Shown: positions 46,813-55,673 of the stretch, one piece after another
Layout: the number at the start of each line of letters is the position of its first letter
How positions within the stretch are numbered: the first letter of the stretch is position 1
Translations under genes and position numbers: made by a program
The notes under the pieces: generated by a model
What the model was told of the DNA's origin: nothing
What the model saw: only the letters and a program-made list of their open reading frames with translations
Databases searched by the model: none
From: Clostridium beijerinckii
Lineage (GTDB): Bacteria > Bacillota > Clostridia > Clostridiales > Clostridiaceae
Direction: 5' to 3'
Assembly (NCBI RefSeq): GCF_036699995.1
Contig: NZ_CP144906.1
Span: 3,545,001 to 3,609,000, forward strand
Length of the DNA: 64,000 nucleotides

Positions 46813-47019
46813 TCATTTTCCTTTGGACAATAATATTTTATCAAGAATTATATTAACTGGTACGTATATTAGCAGCCATAATCCCAAATCAATTAATAAT
46901 TTTAAATTTAATATTCCTTCAGAAAAATTATAATGAAATCCTGTTAAGTTATAAATAATGTGAGCAATTATAAACGTTAATATAACTGTCAAGATATTCA
47001 CATAATTTTTTCTACTCAT
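46813..47019 (-). CDS. Small two-helix membrane protein, 68 aa
   Basis: MSRKNYVNILTVILTFIIAH opens with a membrane helix; a second one spans LLIDLGLWLLIYVPVNIILD. The C terminus is basic. No family is recognised. AGGAGGG lies six bases upstream, which supports translation. It is followed upstream by another tiny membrane gene (47101-47277) in the same direction, about 80 bases away. Confidence 0.6.
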   Translation of the reverse strand: MSRKNYVNILTVILTFIIAHIIYNLTGFHYNFSEGILNLKLLIDLGLWLLIYVPVNIILDKILLSKGK

Positions 47020-47100
47020 TTAATTCCCTCCTATAATTCGCTCAATTTACTATGTTGCATAAAAATTTACTGTTACGTCTTATAACAAAATTGGTACTGT

Positions 47101-47277
47101 TTATTTTTTATTGCCGCAGATATGTATACCAGTCAATATCGATACTAAAGTTCCTCCCAAAATTGCATATCCCCAAATATGCATTTCTATTTTGGTAATT
47201 CCTAAAATAACGCCAGAAATTGCACCAAATGCAATAGTAAATAAAATTGATTCCCCTAATCTATGTTCTAAGATCAT
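47101..47277 (-). CDS. Small membrane protein, 58 aa
   Basis: MILEHRLGESILFTIAFGAI begins a first hydrophobic segment (residues 9-26), and a second is WGYAILGGTLVSILTGIHIC (35-54), followed by a short basic tail. GAGAGGTG lies seven bases before the ATG. No family is recognised. It is in the same direction as the neighbouring 68-aa membrane gene and may be co-transcribed with it. Confidence 0.6.
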   Translation of the reverse strand: MILEHRLGESILFTIAFGAISGVILGITKIEMHIWGYAILGGTLVSILTGIHICGNKK

Positions 47278-47353
47278 AAAGGTTCACCTCTCAACCATAT
47301 GTGTTCGTAATTATTTATACTAGTGCAATACTCATAAATTCTAAGTATTACAT

Positions 47354-47530
47354 CATTGCTTACTATTATAACATATTTTGTAAACATCGTATTATTCAAT
47401 TTTAAAAGAACATTATATTAATTAACTGCTACGCACTTTAGTAGAATTGAGTAGTAAAAAAATCGCAAATTAAATCTCTTGAATAATGCGATTTTACAAT
47501 TTACTATTTATTTTTATTGATACACAACTC
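47354..47530. repeat. Intergenic module type I
   Basis: Core variant TTACTATTATAACATATTTT, promoter half with TTCAATTTTAAAAGAACAT, then hairpin ATCGCAAATTAAATCTCTTG / AATAATGCGAT (47461-47494), again with paired change to GCA/TGC, and the TTTATTGATACACAA tail. Confidence 0.75.
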
Positions 47531-47546
47531 ATATTGTGAAACAACA

Positions 47547-47762
47547 TTATCTATTATCAGTAAGTTTTATTGCTGAGTTAATAGCATTTACAAGTTCCTT
47601 AGCCATTTCTATGTTCAGACTTACCTCCGCATCGCCGCCATGCTTTTCCGTTACTCCAATTATAATCTCTTTATTAAATACACTAACAATAGCACCTGCA
47701 ATGTTATCACCATCCGAATTTTTACCTTCGATATATTTAACCAATGTCCTCTTAAATTCCAT
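47547..47762 (-). CDS. Uncharacterised 71-aa protein
   Basis: A small soluble protein with an alpha/beta pattern: MEFKRTLVKYIEGKNSDGDN, AIVSVFNKEIIIGVTEKHGG, then a helix SLNIEMAKELVNAINSAIKL. It may be a small oligomeric or immunity-type protein; nothing shows which. AAAGGAG is eight bases upstream. Single-gene unit between two type I modules. Confidence 0.6.
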   Translation of the reverse strand: MEFKRTLVKYIEGKNSDGDNIAGAIVSVFNKEIIIGVTEKHGGDAEVSLNIEMAKELVNAINSAIKLTDNR

Positions 47763-47800
47763 ATTTCAGCACTCCTTTAATAAGTATATTAATTGATGAT

Positions 47801-47985
47801 AATTTACTATCATGTATCAATTATAATATATATTGTAAACATCACATTATTCAATTTTCAAAGAACAACTTTTTATTTACTACGTCAAATCTACAAATTG
47901 CTCACTAAAAACTCATAAATTCAATCTAATAAATAATACGATTTTACAGTCTGTTATTTAATTTTATTGATTCATAATTTAAGAG
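47801..47985. repeat. Intergenic module type I sharing 106 identical bases with 35098-35203
   Basis: Core AATTTACTATCA (47801-47812), promoter half with TTCAATTTTCAAAGAACAA, then hairpin TCATAAATTCAATC...TACGATTTTACAG. Bases 47876-47981 are identical to 35098-35203. Confidence 0.85.
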
Positions 47986-48047
47986 CAATGTGCATTAACT
48001 GTACTTAATAATTAGGTTATTTTCTTTAATGTTCTTTATCTTCTTTG

Positions 48048-48794
48048 CTATTTGCTCTTTGAATAAAGTTCTGCCCATGCTGGAAAAAATCCAGCATTGA
48101 TAGCAATATTCTGTGAATGAAAATGTGATTGCACTGTTCCATAAAACGGTATTTTCCCTCGTTTCAAAATCTCATTTTTTAAAAGTCCAACTAAGTTTGC
48201 ACCAATACCTTTACCTCTATACTTAGGTAAAACATCAATGCCAATTTGCCACATAGTTTTGCTATCTGAACTAGCACCTGCCATACCCATTATGTTATCT
48301 CCATCAAATGCGGCAACTCCAAGTACATCTGGATGTTTTTTATCAAAACCAAGTGCTTCATTAAATCTATTATCATTTTCAAATTGCAAAAGTTCTTCAT
48401 GCTCATACCATTTTACATTAGTAATAGGTTCTACACATAACTCATTTAGATTTGGTAGATAGTAGTGATGGATATCTGCTATCTCATGTCCAAATTCTTG
48501 CAACTTATTGTCAATTTCACGTAGATTTGAACATAAAAAAAACCATGCACCATTTCTATCTACAAGTTTTTCTTCACACCAAAGCATTATTGTAGGTGAA
48601 GTTCTTATAATTGCCTTGCCACCAAAACAAAGTACTTTAAAAAAGCATCCATCATTTTCATAAATTCGTCTGCCATCAATAAGTTTGTTATTCACTATTG
48701 TATTTTTTTCTTTTGCAAAATCAGACACTTGGCAATTATAATCAAGTGCTAATTGCTCCTTCGCAATTCGTATAATTTCAGTTTTTGTATACAT
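48048..48794 (-). CDS. GNAT-family N-acetyltransferase, two-part (248 aa)
   Basis: The N-terminal 120 residues are unlike GNAT and may form a second degenerate lobe (VNNKLIDGRRIYENDGCFFK). The C-terminal half is a GNAT domain with the acetyl-CoA loop VLPKYRGKGIGANLVGLLKN and the sequence PFYGTVQSHFHSQNIAINAG, common in clostridial proteins of this type. The substrate is unknown. GAGG lies ten bases before the ATG. Single-gene unit between modules of type I (downstream) and II (upstream). Confidence 0.8.
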   Translation of the reverse strand: MYTKTEIIRIAKEQLALDYNCQVSDFAKEKNTIVNNKLIDGRRIYENDGCFFKVLCFGGKAIIRTSPTIMLWCEEKLVDRNGAWFFLCSNLREIDNKLQEFGHEIADIHHYYLPNLNELCVEPITNVKWYEHEELLQFENDNRFNEALGFDKKHPDVLGVAAFDGDNIMGMAGASSDSKTMWQIGIDVLPKYRGKGIGANLVGLLKNEILKRGKIPFYGTVQSHFHSQNIAINAGFFPAWAELYSKSK

Positions 48795-48836
48795 AATTAT
48801 TACCTCTTATTTTTTAATAATCGCTAATTCACGCTT

Positions 48837-49180
48837 ATTTACTATTATTCATCAGGAAGTTTTATACAGCACTTATTATAACATTATTTACAAAATATTA
48901 CACGCACAATGCATCTATATGCTTTATATCTTTAAGTCTTTTATTCTAATGTATAAAGGTAACGCTTACTTTGAGCCATAAAGTTTTTAGCTTTTGTTAT
49001 ATCTTTATTTATATGAAATACTTTAAGTCATTTGAACCACACTACCAATCCCCATATATTTTCTGATAACTCCTAAAATTTTGTACTTCCAATCAAATAA
49101 TTTAGATATGCTGATGCCAACATCAGGGCTAAAATAAAAATACCAACTTTTCTTAAATTGAAATGTTGGTATTTTAATGA
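48837..49180. repeat. Intergenic module type II
   Basis: Core ATTTACTATTA (48837-48847), AGCACTTATTATAACATTAT, CATTTGAACCACACTACCAA, AAAATTTTGTAC, and the hairpin AAAATACCAACTTTTC / GAAATGTTGGTATTTT (49138-49174). Confidence 0.8.
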
Positions 49181-49270
49181 GATAATATTTAAACTATTTT
49201 CGTATGCAGTCATTTTCACACTCTCCTTTATAGATCATTGCTCCTAACTTTAATTACAGGTATGCCATAT

Positions 49271-49399
49271 TTAAAATAATTTTTTAAAAAACTTGGCAAT
49301 TCCTTTAGTAATGATACCTATGAATTGTGCTAGCCTTCCGAAAATCATCCCAATTATTATCATTATCAATACAAAAATCACACCTATAACTGTTCCCAT
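49271..49399 (-). CDS. Small membrane peptide, 42 aa
   Basis: MGTVIGVIFVLIMIIIGMIF is one membrane helix, followed by GRLAQFIGIITKGIAKFFKK, an amphipathic cationic tail. GAGAGGG precedes the ATG by about seven bases. The layout resembles small hydrophobic-cationic membrane peptides, including type I toxins, but no antitoxin RNA can be shown. Confidence 0.55.
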   Translation of the reverse strand: MGTVIGVIFVLIMIIIGMIFGRLAQFIGIITKGIAKFFKKLF

Positions 49400-49428
49400 T
49401 GAAATCCCTCTCTTCTACAACTTTTTAT

Positions 49429-50037
49429 TTAATCATTCATATTTTTAAAAAATGGATCATAGCTGCTATTTTCATTCCATGAATATTCAATACTTTGACT
49501 AATCTCTAATGCTTTTTCTTTTCCTATTAAGTCTTCTATCAAACCCAATGCCATATCAATTCCTGCGGATACCCCAGAAGATGTATATATGTTGCCATCC
49601 TTTACCCATCTTGCTTCTTTTACCCATAGTACAGCTTCATTTTGTTCTGTAACCCATTTAAATGCTCTTTTATTTGATGTTGCTCTTCTTCCATTTAAAA
49701 TTCCTGCTTTAGCAAGTAAAGCTGAACCTGTGCATACACTAATTATGTATTTTGATTCTTTGGACATATTTTCAATGAAGTTTATAAAATCATCGTCATT
49801 AATTTTTTCTCTTGTACCACTTCCACCTGGTACAAATAAAATTTTCAAAGTATGATTGTCTCTTGTATATAAATTAGTATCAACTCTCACTTTTTGAGAA
49901 CTTTCAATAATTCCACCATCAACCGATATAAAATTCAATTTAAAAATATCCGGTAATCGTCCAAATATTTCAACAGGACCAAATACATCCAGTGTTTCAA
50001 ATTCATCAAATAAAAGTATATCAACTCTATAATTCAT
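49429..50037 (-). CDS. DJ-1/PfpI-family protein (isonitrile hydratase-like)
   Basis: A 202-residue flavodoxin-like protein. The nucleophile elbow is [20 protein letters not shown] (C102), with an upstream FVPGGSGTR and the acidic [14 protein letters not shown] start typical of the GATase1 group related to isonitrile hydratases and AraC N-terminal domains. It lacks the AraC helix-turn-helix. It could be a hydratase, glyoxalase III or stress protein. AGGGGAG lies seven bases before the ATG. Confidence 0.8.
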   Translation of the reverse strand: MNYRVDILLFDEFETLDVFGPVEIFGRLPDIFKLNFISVDGGIIESSQKVRVDTNLYTRDNHTLKILFVPGGSGTREKINDDDFINFIENMSKESKYIISVCTGSALLAKAGILNGRRATSNKRAFKWVTEQNEAVLWVKEARWVKDGNIYTSSGVSAGIDMALGLIEDLIGKEKALEISQSIEYSWNENSSYDPFFKNMND

Positions 50038-50140
50038 GTTATCAACTCCCCTTTTTATAGTTTTAGAAACAGCTCACATCATTAATTATTCTTAATTTTA
50101 AAAGTGCGGCCCGCAACTAAATAATACTTATTTTTTATAA

Positions 50141-50437
50141 TTAAACATTAATATCATTAAGGCTCTTATTTCTATATACTAAATCATCTCTCTCTTCAAA
50201 TTCTTGTGATTCCCAAAAGGAATTTCCTAATTCATTTGTTTCAAAAGCTACCAAAGCAACCTCATTAATTCCTTGCTCTTTTAATGCCTGAATTGCTGTA
50301 TTTACTAATTTTGTGCTTATTACTTGTTTACGGACAGTATTACTAACTGCTGTATGATATATAGAACCTCTTCTCTCATAATGCCCACTCAAAATAACAC
50401 TAATTACCTGCTTTTCATTTAATATAAACTTTATATG
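50141..50437 (-). pseudogene. Truncated GNAT acetyltransferase
   Basis: An open frame without a proper start reads LNEKQVISVILSGHYERRGS, then IYHTAVSNTVRKQVISTKLV and FETNELGNSFWESQEFEERD. This is the C-terminal two thirds of a GNAT domain. In the acetyl-CoA loop RKQVIST would normally be RKQGIGT, so key glycines are also lost. A stop codon ends the frame upstream at 50438-50440. Confidence 0.7.
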
Positions 50438-50459
50438 CTATTTATAAATACTTATACAT

Positions 50460-50849
50460 TTAACGAAATATCGTAAATGCCTCTATCACTTCTGTGTTGC
50501 AATTAAAGTCTTTAAGTATAAGTTCAATTCCTAAAAATTCATTTTCATTATAATCAACATTGCATAGCTCTTCTCTCTTACTGTATGTATTAGTCATTTC
50601 ATTAAATAATATTGTTACCATTTCATCAGTCTGCTGAATATTTATGTTTCCTACACTCTTTACCTTAGGAAGGATGAACTCACCACAGCACTTGCTTTCA
50701 TTAAAAATATTTATACCTATCCATTTGTTATCTTTATCAAATAATAGCTCACACAGGGTATCCTGAATTGTCTTGACTTTGACATTAGACTCTTTTAATT
50801 TAATATATATTAGAGAAAGGTTACTTAATTTTTCAAATGTTATTTTCAT
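50460..50849 (-). CDS. Uncharacterised 129-aa protein
   Basis: A soluble protein: MKITFEKLSNLSLIYIKLKE, a CCGEFILPKVKSVGNINIQQ middle and FLGIELILKDFNCNTEVIEA near the end; beta-rich with two adjacent cysteines. No family recognised. GGAG is about ten bases upstream of the ATG. Its size and neighbours (GNAT remnant downstream, type I module to the right) fit the array's single-gene units. Confidence 0.55.
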   Translation of the reverse strand: MKITFEKLSNLSLIYIKLKESNVKVKTIQDTLCELLFDKDNKWIGINIFNESKCCGEFILPKVKSVGNINIQQTDEMVTILFNEMTNTYSKREELCNVDYNENEFLGIELILKDFNCNTEVIEAFTIFR

Positions 50850-50882
50850 AAAAATATTCTTCTCCTAACGTTAATTCATAAT

Positions 50883-50990
50883 AATTTACTATTACATTTT
50901 ATTTTAGAATTGAGTACTAAAAAAATCGCATATTCACTCTCTTGAATAATGCAATTTTTAAAATTTGCTATTTAATTTTATTGATTCATG
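50883..50990. repeat. Intergenic module type I
   Basis: Core AATTTACTATTA (50883-50894), CATTTTATTTTAGAATTGAG, then hairpin ATCGCATATTCACTCTCTTG / AATAATGCAAT and TTTATTGATTCATGA. Confidence 0.75.
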
Positions 50991-51067
50991 ATAAAAAAAT
51001 ATTGTGTATTACATCTATATTATACACAGAAACATTGCAACTTCTGGATCATGATATACAATTCAAT

Positions 51068-51370
51068 TTATTCTTTACTTCTATTAATGCGATTTAGTTT
51101 TGCTGGCAATGCGCAAACAAAAAGGGCTGTAGCTGGTCCAAAAACAAAAAAGCCATCAATCGAAGATCTGTATTCTTTTGCAATATTTAAACAATCTATC
51201 ATTAAAGAACCAACAATACTAAATAAAAAAGCAATTATAACCAAACCAACTCTTCTGATTATTTTACCACGTATAAATTTTTCTATATCTACTTTTAAGC
51301 AGATATTAAAACATATTAAAAAGGATACTACATATGTTGCAAGTGCTAAAAAATAATAATAACTTTTCAT
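51068..51370 (-). CDS. Three-helix membrane protein, paralogue 1 (100 aa)
   Basis: MKSYYYFLALATYVVSFLIC begins the first helix; further helices are at VGLVIIAFLFSIVGSLMIDC and FFVFGPATALFVCALPAKL. The gene at 62623-62916 encodes a protein about 85 percent identical. Homology between the two loci extends a short way beyond both gene ends, but the modules beyond that differ (type I downstream here, type II there; reversed on the other side). Function unknown. AAAGGAAAA is upstream. Confidence 0.7.
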   Translation of the reverse strand: MKSYYYFLALATYVVSFLICFNICLKVDIEKFIRGKIIRRVGLVIIAFLFSIVGSLMIDCLNIAKEYRSSIDGFFVFGPATALFVCALPAKLNRINRSKE

Positions 51371-51477
51371 AAAAACAATTTTCCTTTCAATAAATAAAAT
51401 AATCTAATAACATTGTATTCCAATTATAACATATTCTCCAAATATTAAAATGTACGTTTTTTTATTTACTACCTCAT

Positions 51478-51660
51478 AATTTACTATTATCCATTAAATT
51501 ACAACTTATATAACACTTATTATAGCATTATTTACAAAATATTACACACACAATGCATATATCTGCTCTATATTTTAAGTCTTTTATCCTCATATATTAA
51601 TGCTGTACATTACTTTGAACCATAAAGTTTATAGTTTTCCATAAAAACATAATAAAATTT
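51478..51660. repeat. Intergenic module type II (left part)
   Basis: Core AATTTACTATTA (51478-51489), AACACTTATTATAGCATTAT, CAAAATATTACACACACAAT, TTGAACCATAAAGTTTATAG. The hairpin part is missing; the rest of 51661-51844 is AT-rich leader of the plus-strand methyltransferase gene. Confidence 0.7.
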
Positions 51661-51844
51661 ACTTAACCATTAATAAGTATTGACTAAAAGTATAAACGGA
51701 TATATTATAGATAAATACAGTCTGTAATGTATTTGATTAAAACAATTATATTTAGGTTATAAATAACTTAAATAATCTTCGCTCTAAAAATAAGATTTAT
51801 ATTAATAATAAAGTTATAAAAAAAATTTTAAAGGAGATGTTTAT

Positions 51845-52474
51845 ATGTCAGAGTTTTGGGAAAAAAGTTTTTCAGAAAAGCAAGCAATGTGGGGTTTTGA
51901 GCCATCAAGCACTGCAATTGTAGTTGCAGATTACTTTGCTGAAAATAATCTGAAAGATATCTTAATACCAGGTGTTGGATATGGAAGAAATATAAAACCA
52001 TTTGTCGATAATAACATGGATGTTACAGGAATCGAAATTTCTCAAACAGCAATTAATATAGCAAGAGAAAATGGAATTAATAATAAAATTTATCATGGAT
52101 CAGTATCAGATATGCCTTTTGAAAATAAACTCTATGATGGTGTAGCCAGTTTTGCACTTATTCATTTGTTAAATGAAGCTGAAAGGAAAAAGTTTATTAA
52201 TGATTGCTATAACCATTTAAAACCAGGTGGATATATGGTTTTTACAGCCGTTTCGGAAAAGGCTCCAATGTACGGCAATGGCACGAAGCTTGCTGAAAAT
52301 TATTATGAAACAACGTATGGGGTAAAACTGTTTTTCTATAATTCTAAGTCTATAGAGAAAGAATTCGGAAATTATGGTCTTATAGACTTTGTAGAAATTG
52401 ATGACATATATAAGGATAATCCAGATAAACCTCCAGTAAACTTTTTAATGATCAAATGCAGAAAGGAAATATAA
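51845..52474 (+). CDS. Class I SAM-dependent methyltransferase
   Basis: A 209-residue methyltransferase. Motif I is ILIPGVGYGRNIKPFVDNNM, motif II acidic residue in VTGIEISQTAINIAREN, and motif IV VASFALIHLLNEAER. The opening EFWEKSFSEKQAMWGFEPSS resembles thiopurine/tellurite-type methyltransferases. The acceptor is unknown; detoxification is plausible. AAAGGAGATG is eight bases upstream. It is one of two intact plus-strand genes in the array. Confidence 0.85.
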   Translation: MSEFWEKSFSEKQAMWGFEPSSTAIVVADYFAENNLKDILIPGVGYGRNIKPFVDNNMDVTGIEISQTAINIARENGINNKIYHGSVSDMPFENKLYDGVASFALIHLLNEAERKKFINDCYNHLKPGGYMVFTAVSEKAPMYGNGTKLAENYYETTYGVKLFFYNSKSIEKEFGNYGLIDFVEIDDIYKDNPDKPPVNFLMIKCRKEI

Positions 52475-52540
52475 AGCTGATAAAGCTAAACTTTTATGCT
52501 TACAATAAAATGATGTAGTGTGTTAGCAAACTATTATGAC

Positions 52541-52680
52541 AAAAATAAAAATACTGACTTTTCTTAAATTGAAATGTTGGTATTTTTATTTTGCCTATGT
52601 TTTAATATGACGTTTATATGTGGCCTAAAAATCACAAGTGAGATTGTCCACCTATGACACTCAATGCAATAAAACTACAT
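52541..52680. repeat. Intergenic module type II (hairpin part)
   Basis: AATACTGACTTTTCTTAAAT and GAAATGTTGGTATTTTTATT hairpin, followed by GTGAGATTGTCCACCTATGA. On the plus strand it follows the methyltransferase gene and on the minus strand the VOC gene, so it may end transcription in both directions. Confidence 0.75.
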
Positions 52681-52681
52681 A

Positions 52682-53068
52682 CTATTTAATTTCTGCAAAA
52701 ATTTCATGTATATTTCCATCTGGATCAGCAAATAATGCTGTTCTTTGATTCCAAGGCATATCTTGTGGCTCGTGAACAGAAGTTGCCCCCTTAGAAATTA
52801 ATGTCTTAAATGATTCATCAACATCATTAGGACTTTCACATGGGAAAGCAAGTTCAAATCCCTGTCCAAATGACTCTTTCCTATATTCGTCACTATACAC
52901 ATACATAACATCTCTCATACAAATAGCAAACCTTACTCCATCATTTTCAAATTCAACATAATTACCAAGATCATTTTCAATTCTAAATCCGAGAACTTGA
53001 TTATAGAAATCTTTCATTTTATCTATATCATTTGTCCAAATAGTAATAAGATTAATTTGTGCTTTCAT
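52682..53068 (-). CDS. VOC-family (glyoxalase/bleomycin-resistance fold) protein
   Basis: A 128-residue protein with the paired beta-alpha-beta-beta-beta fold: INLITIWTNDIDKMKDFYNQ and VLGFRIENDLGNYVEFENDG, then LAFPCESPNDVDESFKTLIS and ending ALFADPDGNIHEIFAEIK. Metal ligands could be E and H near the ends. Relatives range from glyoxalases to drug-binding proteins. GAGGGG lies about ten bases before the ATG. Confidence 0.8.
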   Translation of the reverse strand: MKAQINLITIWTNDIDKMKDFYNQVLGFRIENDLGNYVEFENDGVRFAICMRDVMYVYSDEYRKESFGQGFELAFPCESPNDVDESFKTLISKGATSVHEPQDMPWNQRTALFADPDGNIHEIFAEIK

Positions 53069-53107
53069 CGTATATTTTCCCCTCTCTTAATTTAACATAT
53101 AGTTCAT

Positions 53108-53190
53108 TTTATTTTACCATTACGTTTTATTTTAGTATATATGTAACCCAAAAATATCACAAACCCATTAATAATAATTTGATATTCACA
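53108..53190. repeat. Diverged intergenic module type I
   Basis: Core variant TTTTACCATTACG, GTTTTATTTTAGTATATATG, then hairpin-like ATATCACAAACC / ATTTGATAT. Confidence 0.5.
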
Positions 53191-53206
53191 CCTGCTAATT
53201 ATTTTT

Positions 53207-53736
53207 TCATCTCATGCAATGGGTTATTATAGCTAAATTACATTTGCTTATAATAAAAAACAGTTTCGTATTATCAGATCTTGCATATTTAGGTATTCGC
53301 CCCACCTCGATGCAGCCAATAGACTTATATAACAAGTTTGAAGAATCACCTGCTCTTGTATCTAATGTCATAAGACTTCGCTGTTCAGCCTTTGCTTTTT
53401 TCTCTGCATTCTCCATTAAGCACTTGCCTAATCCTTCTCTTCTGGAATCAGAATGTACCATAAGTTTTGCAATTTCTGCACGATGTGTTCCATTTTGTTT
53501 TTGACATAAGTGTAATTGCACAGTACCAAGTATTCTTCCTCTTACTTGTGCAATCCAAAGCACAACTCCTGTCGTCAATACCCCTCTCCAATATTTTTTT
53601 GCATCTTCTATGCTTAATGGTGGTAAAAAACCAACTGATGCCCCCCTTCAACTACGTTTATCAGTAGAAGTGAGAGCTCCTGCAAAAGATCATCTGAAAT
53701 TTGTGTTATTTCCGTAATTTCAAAATTTTTATTCAT
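53207..53736 (-). pseudogene. GNAT acetyltransferase gene frameshifted in a G6 tract
   Basis: Starting at ATG 53736 with GGGAG seven bases upstream, the frame reads MNKNFEITEITQISDDLLQE then LSLLLINVVEGG and goes out of frame at six G residues (53641-53646). One more G restores ASVGFLPPLSIEDAKKYWRG and the rest of a GNAT protein (IAKLMVHSDSRREGLGKCLM, LDTRAGDSSNLLYKSIGC). So the gene is off by one base in a homopolymer. Confidence 0.75.
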
Positions 53737-53811
53737 AATCAATCTCCCTTTTAGTTTTTTAATTATTCTATACCCATATTATATAGATATAAAGCAAAAC
53801 TTACCATATCA

Positions 53812-53983
53812 TTGTCACATGGTAAGTTTGAATTAAATTGGGCAAGTTATGTACTAGGGATATCTGCATTAGGCCTGGAAATAGGATATTTATATATCTA
53901 TAGAAGTGGCTGGAATATAGCCGTTGCTCCTCTTTTTGTAAGCATAATTTCAACAATAATATTAATTGTTGTTGGTATTTTCT
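53812..53983 (+). pseudogene. EamA/DMT-type transporter fragment
   Basis: An open frame reads KFELNWASYVLGISALGLEI, GYLYIYRSGWNIAVAPLFVS and IISTIILIVVGIF. This fits the last helices of a drug/metabolite transporter (EamA-like). It has no start of its own and breaks at about 53976, where sequence shared with the right end of the window begins. Confidence 0.5.
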
Positions 53984-53984
53984 G

Positions 53985-54183
53985 CATTCCAAAATTCAAT
54001 TGTTACCTTTTTTTCATGATCTACATATCCAATTACTGGCGAGATAGGAATTTGTTCCTCAGTTCTCTTGTAATAAATAGTTAGTCACATCATCAATTGA
54101 GGTTCCTAACCCAATACCTTTACTTGTCTTCATATTTCTGTTTGTTTCAGAGTTAATAATAACTCTAATAATTTGTCTCTGTT
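53985..54183 (-). pseudogene. Broken copy of the protein encoded at the right edge of the window
   Basis: Read leftward: MKTSKGIGLGTSIDDVTNYL, then after a frame break RTEEQIPISPVIGYVDHEKK and VTIEFWNAEN. The same peptide order, intact, is encoded at 63794-64000. DNA identity is high across about 150 bases. This copy has lost frame and both ends. Confidence 0.65.
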
Positions 54184-54215
54184 TTATAAATTATTATCAT
54201 CTATTTAAGAAAAAT

Positions 54216-55673
54216 TTATATAGCTTCTTCACATTCTTCATATTCTTCAATATCTGATTTAATACTATTTTCTTTTTTACTGTCATCTTTTACATATAAA
54301 ATTGTTCCTATAAGTGCAACTGACATTAAAATTGCAGCTATTTCAAAAGATACATCCATTCCATGAATACTCGCAGCTTTTGGTGAGGCTGCGTTACTTA
54401 TCTTAGCTGCATTTGTCATAAGAGTAATAAGTATTGCAGAACCAATAGCTCCTGATACCTGACGCAATGTATTACTAATTGCAGTGCCATGTGCAATATA
54501 TTCTTTCCCAAGTGAATTAATCCCCCATGTTGTAAGTGGAGATAAAATACAAACCAAGCCTATCATTCTCAAACAAAACATAATTGAAACATAAATTAAT
54601 GATGTATTTTCACCTAAATATGAAAAAGCGAATGTTCCTGTGCAAAACAAAAACATACCTAATATACATACAACACGTGGCCCATATTTATCAAGAATTC
54701 TTCCAGTTACAGGGCTTAATATAGCAAATAAAAAAGAACCAGGAAGCATTACAAGTCCAGAAATAACTGCAGAATATCCACGTAAAGATTGAACATAAAT
54801 AGAAAGTAAAATTGTAGCTGACATCATACCTGCATAAGCAATACAAATTAGTATAGTACTAACTGTAAAATCTCTGCTTTTAAATACTTTCAATTCTAAT
54901 AAAGGATTTTCTATCTTAACTTGTCTTAAAACAAAAACAATAAGAGATACTGTTCCAACTACTAATGGAATATAAGTAATAGGGTTTTCCCATCCATAAC
55001 TTCCTTGATTACTTACACCAGTTAGTATTCCTCCAAATCCTAAAGTAGATAAAATAATAGATATAAAATCTAGCTTGCTATCTTTCTTTATTTCTCCAAC
55101 ATTTCTTAATAAGAACATTGCTACTACAATATCCAAAATAGAAATACTAGAAACCATATAAAACAGACTTCTCCATCCCAAAAAATCTATTACAAATCCA
55201 GAAAATGTAGGCCCAATTGCTGTACCAAATCCCAAGGTAAGCATATATATCCCCATAGCTGCTCCTCTGCTTTCTTTGGGATATACATTTATTATAACGA
55301 CTTGTACCAATTGTACCAAAATTCCAGCTCCTATTGCTTGAATAATACGTGAAATTATCATAACACTAATATTTTGAGCGCATATAGAAACAATACATCC
55401 TATTAAAAAAAGCACCATAGCTGAAATATATAATTTTCTTGTAGTAATTTTATTTACTAAAAATGCAGTAGTTGGAATAACTATCCCTAAAATTAGTAAA
55501 TAAACTGTAGTTAACCACTGTGCAATACTGGCATCAACATTAAAATCTTTCATCATAGTTGGCAGTGCAGAAGTTAATACAGTCTGATTAAGTGAAGTTA
55601 AGAACGCTCCTACTATTACAATAGCTACAATTATAATTCTTTCTCTCTTACCTATATTATCTATTTTATTCAT
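54216..55673 (-). CDS. MFS drug efflux transporter, DHA2/EmrB-QacA type
   Basis: A 485-residue inner-membrane protein with 14 predicted helices. Motif A-like and motif C-like segments are LVNKITTRKLYISAMVLFL and LTLGFGTAIGPTFSGFVIDF, and the opening LTSLNQTVLTSALPTMMKDF is typical for DHA2 pumps driven by proton motive force. The start codon overlaps the end of the upstream TetR gene by four bases (ATGA), so the two form one operon and the regulator probably represses it. Confidence 0.9.
   Translation of the reverse strand: MNKIDNIGKRERIIIVAIVIVGAFLTSLNQTVLTSALPTMMKDFNVDASIAQWLTTVYLLILGIVIPTTAFLVNKITTRKLYISAMVLFLIGCIVSICAQNISVMIISRIIQAIGAGILVQLVQVVIINVYPKESRGAAMGIYMLTLGFGTAIGPTFSGFVIDFLGWRSLFYMVSSISILDIVVAMFLLRNVGEIKKDSKLDFISIILSTLGFGGILTGVSNQGSYGWENPITYIPLVVGTVSLIVFVLRQVKIENPLLELKVFKSRDFTVSTILICIAYAGMMSATILLSIYVQSLRGYSAVISGLVMLPGSFLFAILSPVTGRILDKYGPRVVCILGMFLFCTGTFAFSYLGENTSLIYVSIMFCLRMIGLVCILSPLTTWGINSLGKEYIAHGTAISNTLRQVSGAIGSAILITLMTNAAKISNAASPKAASIHGMDVSFEIAAILMSVALIGTILYVKDDSKKENSIKSDIEEYEECEEAI

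Noticed and set aside
53448..53651. 67-codon minus-strand frame across the broken GNAT gene
   Set aside because: It is a third-frame shadow; the two GNAT frames explain the region.
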